Source: Candidatus Omnitrophota bacterium | GTDB lineage: Bacteria; Omnitrophota; Gorgyraeia; Velamenicoccales; Velamenicoccaceae | Direction: 5' to 3' | DNA: 64,000 nucleotides | Assembly: GCA_020052645.1 (NCBI GenBank) | Contig: JAGVOQ010000008.1 | Coordinates: forward strand, 61,099-125,098 | Notes under the pieces: model-generated | Told to the model about the DNA's origin: nothing | Seen by the model: only the letters and a program-made list of their open reading frames with translations | Databases searched by the model: none | Shown: in pieces, positions 39,307 to 49,364 of the stretch | How positions within the stretch are numbered: the first letter of the stretch is position 1 | How the letters are laid out: each line of letters opens with the position of its first letter | Translations under genes and position numbers: made by a program

Positions 39307-40400
39307 AAAAACAAAACAAAGGGGTCTAAAAACAAAACAAAGGGGTCAGACCTCAACTTTAGAAACTCATTGACATCTAGATGCTTTTTTATATAATATT
39401 TTCATGGCCAGGCCTTATAGATTGCAAGCCGAAAACTGCCTCTATCACATCACTTCCCGTGGCGACGATCGCAAAAAAATTTTCCTCAACGAAACCGATT
39501 ACCTAAAATTTCTTGAATATCTTAAAAAAGCGAAAGAAAGGTTTCGGTTTAATTTATATGCTTATTGTCTGATGGGCAATCACTATCACTTTCTCCTTGA
39601 GATAACTCAGCCCAATCTATCCAGAATTATGCAATATCTTAATGCCTCTTATACTATTTATTACAATGTAAAGCGTAAACGTACTGGCCATTTGTTTCAA
39701 GGCCGGTTTAAATCAATTCTTGTTGAAGCCGATAGCTATTTTGCAGAACTTACCAGATATATCCATCTTAATCCCGTCAAGGCGAAGATGGTGGAAGTTC
39801 CTGAGCAATACCGCTGGTCCAGCTATAATGCTTATATTGTTAATAGATCAGATGCTCTTGTTGATAAAGATAGGGTAAGAGGATTGTTGGCCATGAGCCC
39901 CGGTCAATATCGCCAATTTGTTTTGGAAGGTATTGAGCACCCCGCTGATCCTTTTAAACATGTTTATGCTGGTTTTATTCTCGGTAGGGTAAAATTCATA
40001 AAAGAAAATCTTGTTCAGCTGCGAGCAGAAGTTGAGTCAAAAGATTTTGCTTATAAAAGGGCGGTCAAAAATATAATAGACCCGGAGAAAATCATTGATG
40101 TCGTTGCGCGTTATTTCAAATTGGATCCTGAACAAATATGCAAAAGTCGAGCTAGGTCAATGACGTCAAAAAAGGCAGCTATATATGTCATGCGGCGTAA
40201 AACTGGCTTAACTAATGCCCAGATTGGAGCAATATTTGGTATGAAGTTTGCTGCTGTCAGTAAGGCTTTTTTAAGTTTTGAGAAAGAAATAGCAGGGGAT
40301 AAGGGGTTAATGAGTATGGTGAAAGAAGTAATTTCTAAAGTTGAGGTCTGACCCTTATTCTTTTACTAAAAGTTGAGGTCTGACCCTTATTCTTTTACTA
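39307..40400 (+). mobile_element. RAYT (REP-associated tyrosine transposase) element with duplicated inverted ends
   Basis: GGGTCAGACCTCAACTTTA (39343-39361) inverted as TAAAGTTGAGGTCTGACCC (40336-40354); end modules duplicated in tandem. Confidence 0.85.
39404..40351 (+). CDS. REP-associated tyrosine transposase (Y1_Tnp)
   Basis: CLYHITSRGDDRKKIF, YCLMGNHYHFLLE (HUH), RYIHLNPVKAKM. Confidence 0.93.
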   Translation: MARPYRLQAENCLYHITSRGDDRKKIFLNETDYLKFLEYLKKAKERFRFNLYAYCLMGNHYHFLLEITQPNLSRIMQYLNASYTIYYNVKRKRTGHLFQGRFKSILVEADSYFAELTRYIHLNPVKAKMVEVPEQYRWSSYNAYIVNRSDALVDKDRVRGLLAMSPGQYRQFVLEGIEHPADPFKHVYAGFILGRVKFIKENLVQLRAEVESKDFAYKRAVKNIIDPEKIIDVVARYFKLDPEQICKSRARSMTSKKAAIYVMRRKTGLTNAQIGAIFGMKFAAVSKAFLSFEKEIAGDKGLMSMVKEVISKVEV

Positions 40401-40580
40401 TTTTTATAAATATTATTAAATCATTGTAAAAAAATGCATCAGGCGATGAATGATGAGCTCTATAAAGTCGATGTTTATGATTTGTGGGAAAAATTGTGAT
40501 TGTTATAATTTTCCCACTTTCCCACTTGACTATATTCCCACTATCTGGTATGCTTTAGGTGGAAAAGGAGGGAAGTAAAG

Positions 40581-40922
40581 ATGAAAACAATAAGAAGTCC
40601 AAAGAAAAACCAGGAAGTGCTTGAGATAAGAGAAGAATTCATGCCGGTGGATACGCGTCCTCTTGACTCAAAGCACAGGATTACCTTAGGTGGCAGGCTC
40701 TACAGGCTTTTAATGTGCAAAATGAAAATTGACTCTTATAAGGTGTTCATAGGCAAAAGTGGAGATATTTTGCTTAGGCCTGCGGTATCCATCCCAAGCA
40801 GTGAAGCCTGGGTCTACAAGAATTCCGAAGTAATCGGCAAGATACGCAAGGGGCTAGAGGAGGCAGGAGATGGCAAGATAGAGAAAGTGGATAATTTAGA
40901 GAAATTCTTGGGTAATTTATGA
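40581..40922 (+). CDS. AbrB-like putative antitoxin
   Basis: Overlaps toxin start; DSKHRITLGGRLYRLL...ILLRPAVSIP swapped-hairpin-like. Confidence 0.55.
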   Translation: MKTIRSPKKNQEVLEIREEFMPVDTRPLDSKHRITLGGRLYRLLMCKMKIDSYKVFIGKSGDILLRPAVSIPSSEAWVYKNSEVIGKIRKGLEEAGDGKIEKVDNLEKFLGNL

Positions 40923-41215
40923 GTTTCTTTTTAAGTTTTACGCCAACCGCCAAGGCAGACCTTAAAGAATTAAAAGAAACAGCGCATCTTCAGAAACGCT
41001 TTAAGGCAGTATTTAAAGCCCTTAGATTCTTGCAAGAAAATCCGCGACATCCTAGTCTGCAAACGCATGAGTATTCTTCCTTTAAAGGGCCTAACGGAGA
41101 AAAAGTTTTTGAAGCTTATGCTGAACAAGATACGCCTGCTGCCTATAGAATATTTTTCTTTTATGGCCGACAGAAAGGCGAAATTGTTATTGTGGCGGTT
41201 ACGCCCCATCCATAA
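40919..41215 (+). CDS. RelE/ParE-like putative toxin
   Basis: FTPTAKADLKEL...AYRIFFFYGRQKGEIVIVAVTPHP. Confidence 0.7.
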   Translation: MSFFLSFTPTAKADLKELKETAHLQKRFKAVFKALRFLQENPRHPSLQTHEYSSFKGPNGEKVFEAYAEQDTPAAYRIFFFYGRQKGEIVIVAVTPHP

Positions 41216-41262
41216 GAGGATAGGAGGGGATTTCGGTTAAGACGGTTAAGTATGATAAAAAC

Positions 41263-41511
41263 ATGAGAATAGAATATGATTTTTCCAAGATGAAGGGTCG
41301 CAAAAATCCATTCGTTCAGCATTTAAAAAGGCAGGTTACAATACGTTTGGGTCAGGATATCATCAAATATTTCAAATCGTTAGCGCAGAAGAATGATGTC
41401 CCGTATCAAATGTTGATTAATCTGTATTTGCGGGACTGCATACAGTCGCGCAAGAAATTAAGCTGGACAAGCGGGGCTGGTGCTAAGGAAAGGGCCGGGG
41501 CGGCTCATTAA
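41263..41511 (+). CDS. BrnA/ribbon-helix-helix antitoxin-like protein
   Basis: KRQVTIRLGQDIIKYFKSLAQKNDVPYQMLINLYLRDCI. Confidence 0.8.
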   Translation: MRIEYDFSKMKGRKNPFVQHLKRQVTIRLGQDIIKYFKSLAQKNDVPYQMLINLYLRDCIQSRKKLSWTSGAGAKERAGAAH

Positions 41512-41564
41512 TTTCTGTATTCGAATTTTTTTTAAGGGGGTGAGGGGATTTGAAAACCTCTCTG

Positions 41565-41860
41565 AATTCGAATCCCGCAAGAAACCCCAGTAATATCCTT
41601 CTCCCGTCGCAATCGGAGAGGTTAAAGGCCATGACTGACACGATCAGTCATGGCCTTTTTATGTGTCGAGGTGTCAAAGAGTTAGGGGATTAACGTTTAT
41701 CGTCTCTACGAAGAATCTTCCGTCGGATATGCTGTTTACAAACCCTCTCTAAATCAGCCGATTTTATCTCAGTATTAGGCCAAAACCTCTCCTATTTAAT
41801 GGTGGCTATTTAATGCCAATATCGTCGGTATTTGGAGCATTATAAGGCCATTAAATAGAA
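41565..41860 (+). repeat. tRNA-associated large repeat, copy D (3' part diverged)
   Basis: ATTCGAATCCCGCAAGAAACCCCAGTAAT...GGCCATGACTGACACGATCAGTCATGGCC...AGGCCAAAACCTCTCCTATTTAATGG. Confidence 0.85.
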
Positions 41861-41990
41861 CCTTAGCCAAAATTTAATAAGATCTTAGAGAGTAAGATTT
41901 TCCTGTGATAGATTATGGTTTAGGTATAGAATACAGCTTAATATCGTATTTGATCATTATCCCAATAAGGCAATATACAAAAAGGCCAGC

Positions 41991-44192
41991 ATGCTGCAGC
42001 TACAAAAAGGATATTTTTATAACAAACTTACTTCGGATCGGAAAGATGATGACGATCTGAGGCAATGTATTGAAGATACAGTATCCAAGTTATTGGTATC
42101 CGATACTAGCCTTAAGAAACCTGGCATTTTACTTGGTAAAATTCAAAGTGGCAAAACTAGAGCTTTTCTAGGTGTCATTGCTTTAGCTTTTGATAGTGGC
42201 TATGACATAACGATTATTCTTACTAAAGGCACAAAGGCGTTGGCAGAGCAAACACTGAAGCGCTTGCATGGAGATTTTGGGTCATTTGAAGACGATGCCC
42301 GAGTCCAGATTCACGACATCATGTCTTTCCCTAAAAATTTAGTTCCCTATGAATTGAGCCAAAAACTCATTATTGTTGCCAAAAAAGAAACAAATAATCT
42401 CAAGCGCGTACTGGCAGCGCTTACTGAAACCTATCCCGATTTAAAAAATAAAAAAATACTCATCATTGATGATGAAGCGGATTTTGCGAGTATAAGTTTT
42501 CATAAAGAAAAAGAAAACGGAATTGTTGAACAAGGAAAGATTGCTAAGCAAATTGATGGAATAAGAACTAAAGTTGAGCAGTCTGATTTTTTGCAAGTTA
42601 CCGCGACTCCATATTCCCTTTATTTGCAGCCCGATGGTGAAGTATATGAAAATGGGCTGTTCCCGCCTAAGCGGCCGGCCTTTACGGTATTGCTTCCTAT
42701 CCATAGAGACTATGTCGGTGGTGATTATTATTTTCTGGAAAGCGAGAAAGAAGATTCGCCAGCTGCCCATGTGTATGAAGAGGCAACTGCGGAAGAGCTG
42801 GATGTTTTAAAAGCTAACAAGATTCTTAAAAGAGCTGACCGCCGAACTTTGAAGATAGAAGAGGTGTTCACAAGTCCTTCTACCAAGGTTCTTAGATTCT
42901 CAATAATGAATTTTATTGTTGGCGCCTGCATTCGGCGCATACAGCAGGAAAATTCGGGACAGAAACAGGAGAATTATAGTTTTGTGATCCATACTGAGCA
43001 GTCACGGACTTCGCATTCTTGGCAAGAAGAAGTCGTAAAGAGGCTTAATGAAGAATTGAAAAAAATTGCTAAGAATGATAAGGATTTGTTCAACAAATTG
43101 GTTAGCGAAGCATACGATGGATTAAAATCTTCTATTGAGCTGGCAGGATTGCAGTTGCCGCAATTTGAAAATGTTTTAGCAGCTGTTTCAAAAGTATTGC
43201 TTGAGGGCATGCTTGTGGTTGAAAAAGTAAATTCTGATAAGGATGTTAAAGCCCTTCTTGACAACAAAGGTCAACTGAAGCTTAGGACACCACTTAATAT
43301 ATTTATAGGCGGCCAGATTTTGGATAGGGGCATTACTATAAAGAATATGATTGGTTTTTATTATGGAAGGAATCCAAAAAGATTTCAGCAAGATACTGTT
43401 CTGCAGCATTCACGGATGTATGGCGCCCGGAGTAAAGAAGATTTGGCTGTTACTCGTTTTTATACTACTCGTGGCATCTATGAAATAATGCGTCGTATTC
43501 ATGAATTTGATAATGCTTTGCGGGAAGCTTTTCTAAATGGTTCTCATGATCACGGTGTTTATTTTATCCGTAAAGATGCGAGCGATAAGCTTGTACCATG
43601 CTCGCCCAGTAAGATCATGATGTCGAATATCACAACTCTTAAGCCATTCAAGAGATTGCTTCCGTATGGTTTTCAAACTGGTTATAAAAGCAACATAAAG
43701 AAAGATATTGAGGATCTTGATAAAGAAATTCTAGACCTTAGAGATCTTCACAAAACAGATCAGATTTTAATACCGATTGAACAAGCGCTTATTATTTTGG
43801 AAAAGATAAAAAATACCTTTGCCTATTTTGAAGAAGGATACGAATGGGACATTAAGTCGCATAAGGCCAGCTTGGAGCATTTGTCAATCAATACAGCTAA
43901 TAATGAACAGCGGGGCAAGGTTTGGGTTTTGGTGAGGACGGATAGAAATAATCGACGCTTAAGAGATGATGGTTTGAGATTTTTTGACGCACCAGATACT
44001 GCACATATTGAAGGGAAAATCGCTAGAGAATTGGCTATCGATATACCAGCTCTGATGCTTTTTAGGCAAAATGGTAGTGATGATCAGGGGTGGAAAGGGT
44101 CACCATTTTGGTGGCCAGTGATTGTTGCTCCTCAGAACACACTAACGTCTATTTTTGCCAGTGATGTTATCGATAATTCGCCGAAGATTTAA
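41991..44192 (+). CDS. Z1-domain ATPase/helicase-like protein
   Basis: GILLGKIQSGKTRAFLGVIALA Walker A; ILIIDDEADFAS; FIGGQILDRGITIKNMIGFYYGR. Confidence 0.85.
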   Translation: MLQLQKGYFYNKLTSDRKDDDDLRQCIEDTVSKLLVSDTSLKKPGILLGKIQSGKTRAFLGVIALAFDSGYDITIILTKGTKALAEQTLKRLHGDFGSFEDDARVQIHDIMSFPKNLVPYELSQKLIIVAKKETNNLKRVLAALTETYPDLKNKKILIIDDEADFASISFHKEKENGIVEQGKIAKQIDGIRTKVEQSDFLQVTATPYSLYLQPDGEVYENGLFPPKRPAFTVLLPIHRDYVGGDYYFLESEKEDSPAAHVYEEATAEELDVLKANKILKRADRRTLKIEEVFTSPSTKVLRFSIMNFIVGACIRRIQQENSGQKQENYSFVIHTEQSRTSHSWQEEVVKRLNEELKKIAKNDKDLFNKLVSEAYDGLKSSIELAGLQLPQFENVLAAVSKVLLEGMLVVEKVNSDKDVKALLDNKGQLKLRTPLNIFIGGQILDRGITIKNMIGFYYGRNPKRFQQDTVLQHSRMYGARSKEDLAVTRFYTTRGIYEIMRRIHEFDNALREAFLNGSHDHGVYFIRKDASDKLVPCSPSKIMMSNITTLKPFKRLLPYGFQTGYKSNIKKDIEDLDKEILDLRDLHKTDQILIPIEQALIILEKIKNTFAYFEEGYEWDIKSHKASLEHLSINTANNEQRGKVWVLVRTDRNNRRLRDDGLRFFDAPDTAHIEGKIARELAIDIPALMLFRQNGSDDQGWKGSPFWWPVIVAPQNTLTSIFASDVIDNSPKI

Positions 44193-45790
44193 AACATTTT
44201 CCATCTATCTTTTTGTTTCTTCCAATCCATTTCTTTAGCAATCTCATTTACTTTATATTCAGGTATTTCAAATATTTTCTTATCAGTGGATAGCAGGTTT
44301 TCTTCCTGAATTTCCGGCGACAAAAATAACATTCCCATAATCTGGCATATCCGCACGTGGCTTATATTAAGCCAGCCCGCCACCTGCTTTAAATCCTTGG
44401 CTTTGCCTTCTGAAATAAGCCCTTGTATCTGATGTGCCAAGAGTAAATTTTGGCGAAGTTGAGGCACGGTTTGCATTGGCTGTTGTCTTGGCGGCATCGG
44501 ATGATACTTCAGCTCATCCTTGCTCACTTCAAACTTAAATGTCTTTTTCTTATCGTTGAGCAGGATTTCAAGAATCCCGTCTTTTCCGTTATACCCAATC
44601 TCTTTAACAAGGCTTTGAAGAATGGTTCGTTTTTCTTCAAGGTTACAAGTATCCCATTCTTTGGGCGTAAGTCTTTGATCTTTAGTTATTTTCATGAGGG
44701 AGTCAAGTACCTTGGTTTCCATAAGCCCGACGTTAACGAGCTTAGTGGGGCAATCTTGATAGCCACGTTTTTGAGCATTCGAGCAGACGTAATGGCAATA
44801 ACGTATTTTGCCGTGTTTGGAACTGTGGGAATAATACATCGATTTATTGCAAGCGGAGCATTTTAAAATGTGGCTTAGAAGGCCGATTTTTTTGCCTGTG
44901 GGAGTGCGAATCTGTGGTTTAGCAGGGTGGGAGTGCAAAGCGTCTTGGACTTGCATGAAAGTTTGGTCATCGAGAATCGGTTCCTGTTCTCCGGGGTAGA
45001 GCGTGCCCTGGTATCTGACCTTTCCTATGTAATGCGCATTGTTCAGGATTTTTTCTATGGATGTAGTCGTGAATCTAACGCCCCCACCGACTTTGTTATC
45101 TGCCATATACCTGATTTTTGTTCTATAGCCTTTCTCATTCACAATTTTAGTCACGGAAAGGAGGGAGCGTTCTTTGAGGTAAAGATCGAAGAGTTCTTTG
45201 ACGATTACCGCCTCCGCAGGATTAACAACAAGTCTATGGTTTTCTTTGTTAAGGTTATAGCCAAGCGGCAGGCTCCCACCGATCCACTTGCCTTTTTTCT
45301 TGGCAGCCCCCATCTTGTCGCGGGTGCGCTCGCTGATGATTTCGCGCTCAAACTGGGCAAAAGAGAGGAGGATGTTCAGCGTCAGCCGGCCCATTGAGCT
45401 ATTGGTGTTAAAGTGTTGAGTTACGGAAACAAAAGTGACCTTATTCTGATCAAAAAACTCGAGGAGCTTGCTGAAATCAAGCAAAGATCTCGATAGCCGG
45501 TCGACTTTATAGACCACAACGCAGTTTATTTTGTCTTCTTTAATATCGGATATGAGCTTTTGTAGGGCAGGACGATCGGTGTTCGCGCCAGTGTAGCCGC
45601 CATCATCGTAGCGATCAGGTAAAACAATCCAGCCTTCGGTTTTCTGGCTCTGGATGTAGCTTTCAGATGATTCGCGCTGGTTATCAAGAGAGGTGAATTC
45701 CCGCTCTAGCCCTTCCGAAGTAGACACACGCGTGTAAATCGCGCATTTATTTTGAGGTTTTTCCTTAGAATCCGAAGAATGAGAATCCAT
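44189..45790 (-). CDS. large serine recombinase
   Basis: CAIYTRVSTSEGLEREFTSLDNQ...VYKVDRLSRSLLDFSKLL; zinc ribbon and coiled-coil C-terminus. Confidence 0.95.
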   Translation of the reverse strand: MDSHSSDSKEKPQNKCAIYTRVSTSEGLEREFTSLDNQRESSESYIQSQKTEGWIVLPDRYDDGGYTGANTDRPALQKLISDIKEDKINCVVVYKVDRLSRSLLDFSKLLEFFDQNKVTFVSVTQHFNTNSSMGRLTLNILLSFAQFEREIISERTRDKMGAAKKKGKWIGGSLPLGYNLNKENHRLVVNPAEAVIVKELFDLYLKERSLLSVTKIVNEKGYRTKIRYMADNKVGGGVRFTTTSIEKILNNAHYIGKVRYQGTLYPGEQEPILDDQTFMQVQDALHSHPAKPQIRTPTGKKIGLLSHILKCSACNKSMYYSHSSKHGKIRYCHYVCSNAQKRGYQDCPTKLVNVGLMETKVLDSLMKITKDQRLTPKEWDTCNLEEKRTILQSLVKEIGYNGKDGILEILLNDKKKTFKFEVSKDELKYHPMPPRQQPMQTVPQLRQNLLLAHQIQGLISEGKAKDLKQVAGWLNISHVRICQIMGMLFLSPEIQEENLLSTDKKIFEIPEYKVNEIAKEMDWKKQKDRWKMF

Positions 45791-46226
45791 TCCAATGGGC
45801 TCCTGTGATTTCGTAAGCTACCGCCGAGAGGCTCTTGTAAAATTTGTCTTTGTATTCAAAACCTTTCTCAAGAATCTTTACATGGTAGTCTCGGCCTTTA
45901 TATTTTTTCTGAATAAGACTGCCGGGTATCGGCAAGCGCTTATCCCTTAAGTGGGGGATAGCGACCACATTCTTACCACCAGAAACAACCTGTGGCCTGA
46001 GCGCCTTATTATTGATCGGATCGTATTTTTCAATAAGCTCAGCAATTCTGGCCTTAACTTCTTCCGAAAGGCCACCATATTTAAGCTCCTGCATACGGTA
46101 GGCGATCTTTCTGATGAGGTGGACCTTGTTGTCCGAAGGCGCCTTCTGGCCACCAAACAACGTCTCGTATTCCGCCTGAAGCTCAGGGATGTTTTTGTTC
46201 TTTAGGGCTGCTATTTTTTCTTCCAT
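45765..46226 (-). CDS. DUF2924 family protein
   Basis: LPIPGSLIQKKYKGRDYHVKILEKGFEYKDKFYKSLSAVAYEITGAHWNGFSFFGF. Confidence 0.9.
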   Translation of the reverse strand: MEEKIAALKNKNIPELQAEYETLFGGQKAPSDNKVHLIRKIAYRMQELKYGGLSEEVKARIAELIEKYDPINNKALRPQVVSGGKNVVAIPHLRDKRLPIPGSLIQKKYKGRDYHVKILEKGFEYKDKFYKSLSAVAYEITGAHWNGFSFFGF

Positions 46227-46373
46227 TGGGCTAGCTCCGTCAGGTCACATATAGCCATATAACCCTGGATATATCAAGGGATTTAGAGAGGTATTTTTTT
46301 GTTGTTAATGTATATTTGGAGCAGTATAATGACTTCAAACTATATGAAATATAAAGAGTTGTAAATATTCCTT

Positions 46374-49364
46374 ATGAAATCCCCCATACTAAATTCTCCA
46401 TATTTAGAACCCTTTCGTCACTTTAAAGCTGACGAGCGCGGTATCACTGACGAAATTTTAGAATTTCGTCGTCCAAGTAGTTTTTACATTCCCGTTCCTC
46501 GGGCAAAGACTAAAGAAAAACAGCTTGAGCTTAATATAGCAGAGGGTGCCTTTGGCAGCGAGCTACAGAAAGAGAACGACTTTATAAATAAGGTCAGGGC
46601 TAAAGTAGCTGATTGGAGGAATAGCGGTTATCAGGGTCTTACGAAAACATCACGAGACCTCCTTGCTTATTGGCGCGATGAAACCAGGGAAAACAAATTA
46701 TTTTTTTGCCAGATCGAAGCATTAGAAACGTTAATGTTTATAAATGAAGTTGCAGAGAGATCAGGCGATAGTTGGATAATTAATGAGCTTAAGAAATCCA
46801 GCACTGATGCTAATCCTGGTTTGTATCGAATGGCCTTCAAGATGGCAACTGGTTCTGGGAAGACTGTTGTCATGGCCATGATTATTGCTTACAACACCCT
46901 CAACAAGATTCGTTATCCGCAAGATATTCGGTTTACTGATGCCTTTGCGATTATCACTCCAGGGATTACTATTCGAGATCGACTTAATGTTTTATTGCCG
47001 AACGATGTTAGCAACTATTATCGAAAACGAGACATTGTTTCTCATCAAGATTTTGAACAACTGCAGCAGGCAGTAATTCTTATAACTAATTTTCATCAAT
47101 TGGAGTTGCGTCAAAATCCTCGTTTTCAAGTCGGTGCAGTTATGAAGGCGGCAGGCCTCATTAAAGATGAAGCAGTCAAGGAGACCCCGGCTACTATGGT
47201 CAATAGAGCTTTTAAAAGTCTACTTGGTAAACCGCGAATAATAGTTATAAATGATGAGGCTCACCATTGCTACCAAGAAAAGCCAGGTGTGGAAAAATTA
47301 GTAGGAGAAGAACGTCAGGAAGCTGATGAGAATAATAAAGCAGCGAGGGTTTGGCTTAATGGGATAGCCGCTCTTTCTAAGAAAGTTGCTCTTAATGGAA
47401 TCATTGATCTTTCTGCGACACCTTATTTTTTAAGCGGCTCTGGTTATCAAGAAGGCACATTATTTCCATGGACAATTTACGATTTTTCGCTTTTAGATGC
47501 TCTGGAATGTGGAGTAGTAAAGATTCCGCGATTGCCAATTGAATCAGATACTATTAGACAAGAAGAAGAGCCCGAATTTCGCAATTTGTGGTTGTATGTT
47601 CGCGATAATTTACCAAAAAAGGGTTTAAAGACAGGAGGGAAAGATTATCTCTCGACGCTTGTCTTGCCGACGAAATTACAAGAGGCGATAGAGTCACTAT
47701 ACGGCAACTATGACCAATACTATCGTCATTATGAAGAAGCAAAGAGAAAGAATCCATCTGTAATGCCTCCTGTTATGATCGTGGTGTGCAATAACACAGC
47801 AGTTTCTGAATTAGTCTATCGATGGATTGCTGGGTATGAGGTTGAGACGGCAACAGGAAGAATCAAAATCGAGAAAGGAAATTTGGAGCATTTCAGAAAT
47901 GAAAATGGAGTACAGTTCCTTGATCGCCCTAATACACTCATTATCGATAGCGCCCAGCTAGAAAGCGGCGAAAAAGTAAATGATGAGTTCAAAAAGATTT
48001 TTGCTAAAGAAATCGAAGATTTTCATAAAGAATATCGCCATCGTTTCCAAGGAAGATCAGAGCCTACTGATGAAGAACTTTTGCGAGAGGTAATGAATAC
48101 CGTAGGAAAGCCAGGGAAACTAGGTGAAAATATTAAATGTGTAGTGTCTGTGTCGATGCTTACCGAAGGCTGGGATGTGAATACTGTTACTCACATTTTA
48201 GGCATTCGGGCTTTCTCGACTCAGCTTTTGTGTGAACAGGTAGTAGGAAGGGCTCTGAGACGTGTTGACTATGGTGTTGATGAAGGGACTGGTCTTATGA
48301 CACCAGAATATGCCGAGGTATATGGCGTGCCGTTTAGTTTCTTAAAATCTGAGGGCGTTACTCCTCCCCAGCCCCCAAAAGTTATCCACCGCGTTCGTGC
48401 TTTGCAGGAGCGTGAACAATATGAAATTACATTTCCGCGCGTTGAAGGATATAGATACGAAATAGATGAAGCGAAGCTGAAAGCCCGATTTACCGAAGAA
48501 TCAAAAACCATTATTGAAAATGAACCTACGGAGGTTACGTCGGGTGGTATTATTGGAGATACAACCGTAGAAAAACTTGAGAAAATAAAAAGCCGCAGGG
48601 AAGGAGAAGTAGTAACACGACTTGCTGAGGCCCTACTTAAACGTTACTATATGGATGCCGACGGAACGGAAAAATACTGGTTATTTCCTCAGCTTAAAAA
48701 GATTTGCGAAGAATATGCAAAGAGTTATGTTGTGTTAAAAGATCGTATGGTCATTGGTTATTTGTCTGTAGGTGAATATTTCTCTGGAGCATTAAGTAAA
48801 ATTCAACAGGGTATTGTAACCGAGAATCTTGCGCAGCAGAAAGAAAAGAAGATACTTCCGGTGCTCGCCCCCTATGATACTTTAGGTTCCACTAGATATG
48901 TGGATTTCTTGACAACTAAAGAGGTGCAGGAGACAGTGAAGAGTCACGTTAATTACATGGTTGCAGATACAAAAGAGTGGGAGCAGGGTGTTGCAACAAG
49001 GCTAGAGCAGATGACAGAGGTTCTATCTTATGTTAAAAATCAGAATTTAGGATTTGTTATTCCATATGAACACCAAGGAGCAGCACATTATTATAATCCT
49101 GATTTTATTGTAAAAATTGAGTTATCTGATAAATCAGTTTTAAATCTGATCATTGAGGTAACCGGTAAGAAAGATGATAAAAAGATAATAAAAATTAAAA
49201 CCGCCCGTGAGTTATGGATTCCTGCAATAAACAATATTGGAAAATTTGGAAAGTGGGCGATTTTGGAAGTTCAGGACATACATGAAGTGCAAAATTTAAT
49301 ACGAGCTGGTTTACAAAGAGGTTTTGATAAATTAGGGAATGATCTATGGGAAGAAAAAGGTTAA
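46374..49364 (+). CDS. Type III-like restriction endonuclease Res (DEAH helicase + PD-(D/E)XK)
   Basis: FKMATGSGKTVVMAM, VINDEAHHC, C-terminal YNPDFIVKIELSDKSVLNLIIEVTGKK. Confidence 0.92.
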   Translation: MKSPILNSPYLEPFRHFKADERGITDEILEFRRPSSFYIPVPRAKTKEKQLELNIAEGAFGSELQKENDFINKVRAKVADWRNSGYQGLTKTSRDLLAYWRDETRENKLFFCQIEALETLMFINEVAERSGDSWIINELKKSSTDANPGLYRMAFKMATGSGKTVVMAMIIAYNTLNKIRYPQDIRFTDAFAIITPGITIRDRLNVLLPNDVSNYYRKRDIVSHQDFEQLQQAVILITNFHQLELRQNPRFQVGAVMKAAGLIKDEAVKETPATMVNRAFKSLLGKPRIIVINDEAHHCYQEKPGVEKLVGEERQEADENNKAARVWLNGIAALSKKVALNGIIDLSATPYFLSGSGYQEGTLFPWTIYDFSLLDALECGVVKIPRLPIESDTIRQEEEPEFRNLWLYVRDNLPKKGLKTGGKDYLSTLVLPTKLQEAIESLYGNYDQYYRHYEEAKRKNPSVMPPVMIVVCNNTAVSELVYRWIAGYEVETATGRIKIEKGNLEHFRNENGVQFLDRPNTLIIDSAQLESGEKVNDEFKKIFAKEIEDFHKEYRHRFQGRSEPTDEELLREVMNTVGKPGKLGENIKCVVSVSMLTEGWDVNTVTHILGIRAFSTQLLCEQVVGRALRRVDYGVDEGTGLMTPEYAEVYGVPFSFLKSEGVTPPQPPKVIHRVRALQEREQYEITFPRVEGYRYEIDEAKLKARFTEESKTIIENEPTEVTSGGIIGDTTVEKLEKIKSRREGEVVTRLAEALLKRYYMDADGTEKYWLFPQLKKICEEYAKSYVVLKDRMVIGYLSVGEYFSGALSKIQQGIVTENLAQQKEKKILPVLAPYDTLGSTRYVDFLTTKEVQETVKSHVNYMVADTKEWEQGVATRLEQMTEVLSYVKNQNLGFVIPYEHQGAAHYYNPDFIVKIELSDKSVLNLIIEVTGKKDDKKIIKIKTARELWIPAINNIGKFGKWAILEVQDIHEVQNLIRAGLQRGFDKLGNDLWEEKG

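Noticed and set aside
33374-41860. Integron attC array with gene cassettes
   Set aside because: The GTTAGGC-like string in the repeats lacks a matching GCCTAAC-type partner and bottom-strand attC architecture, and no integron integrase is present.
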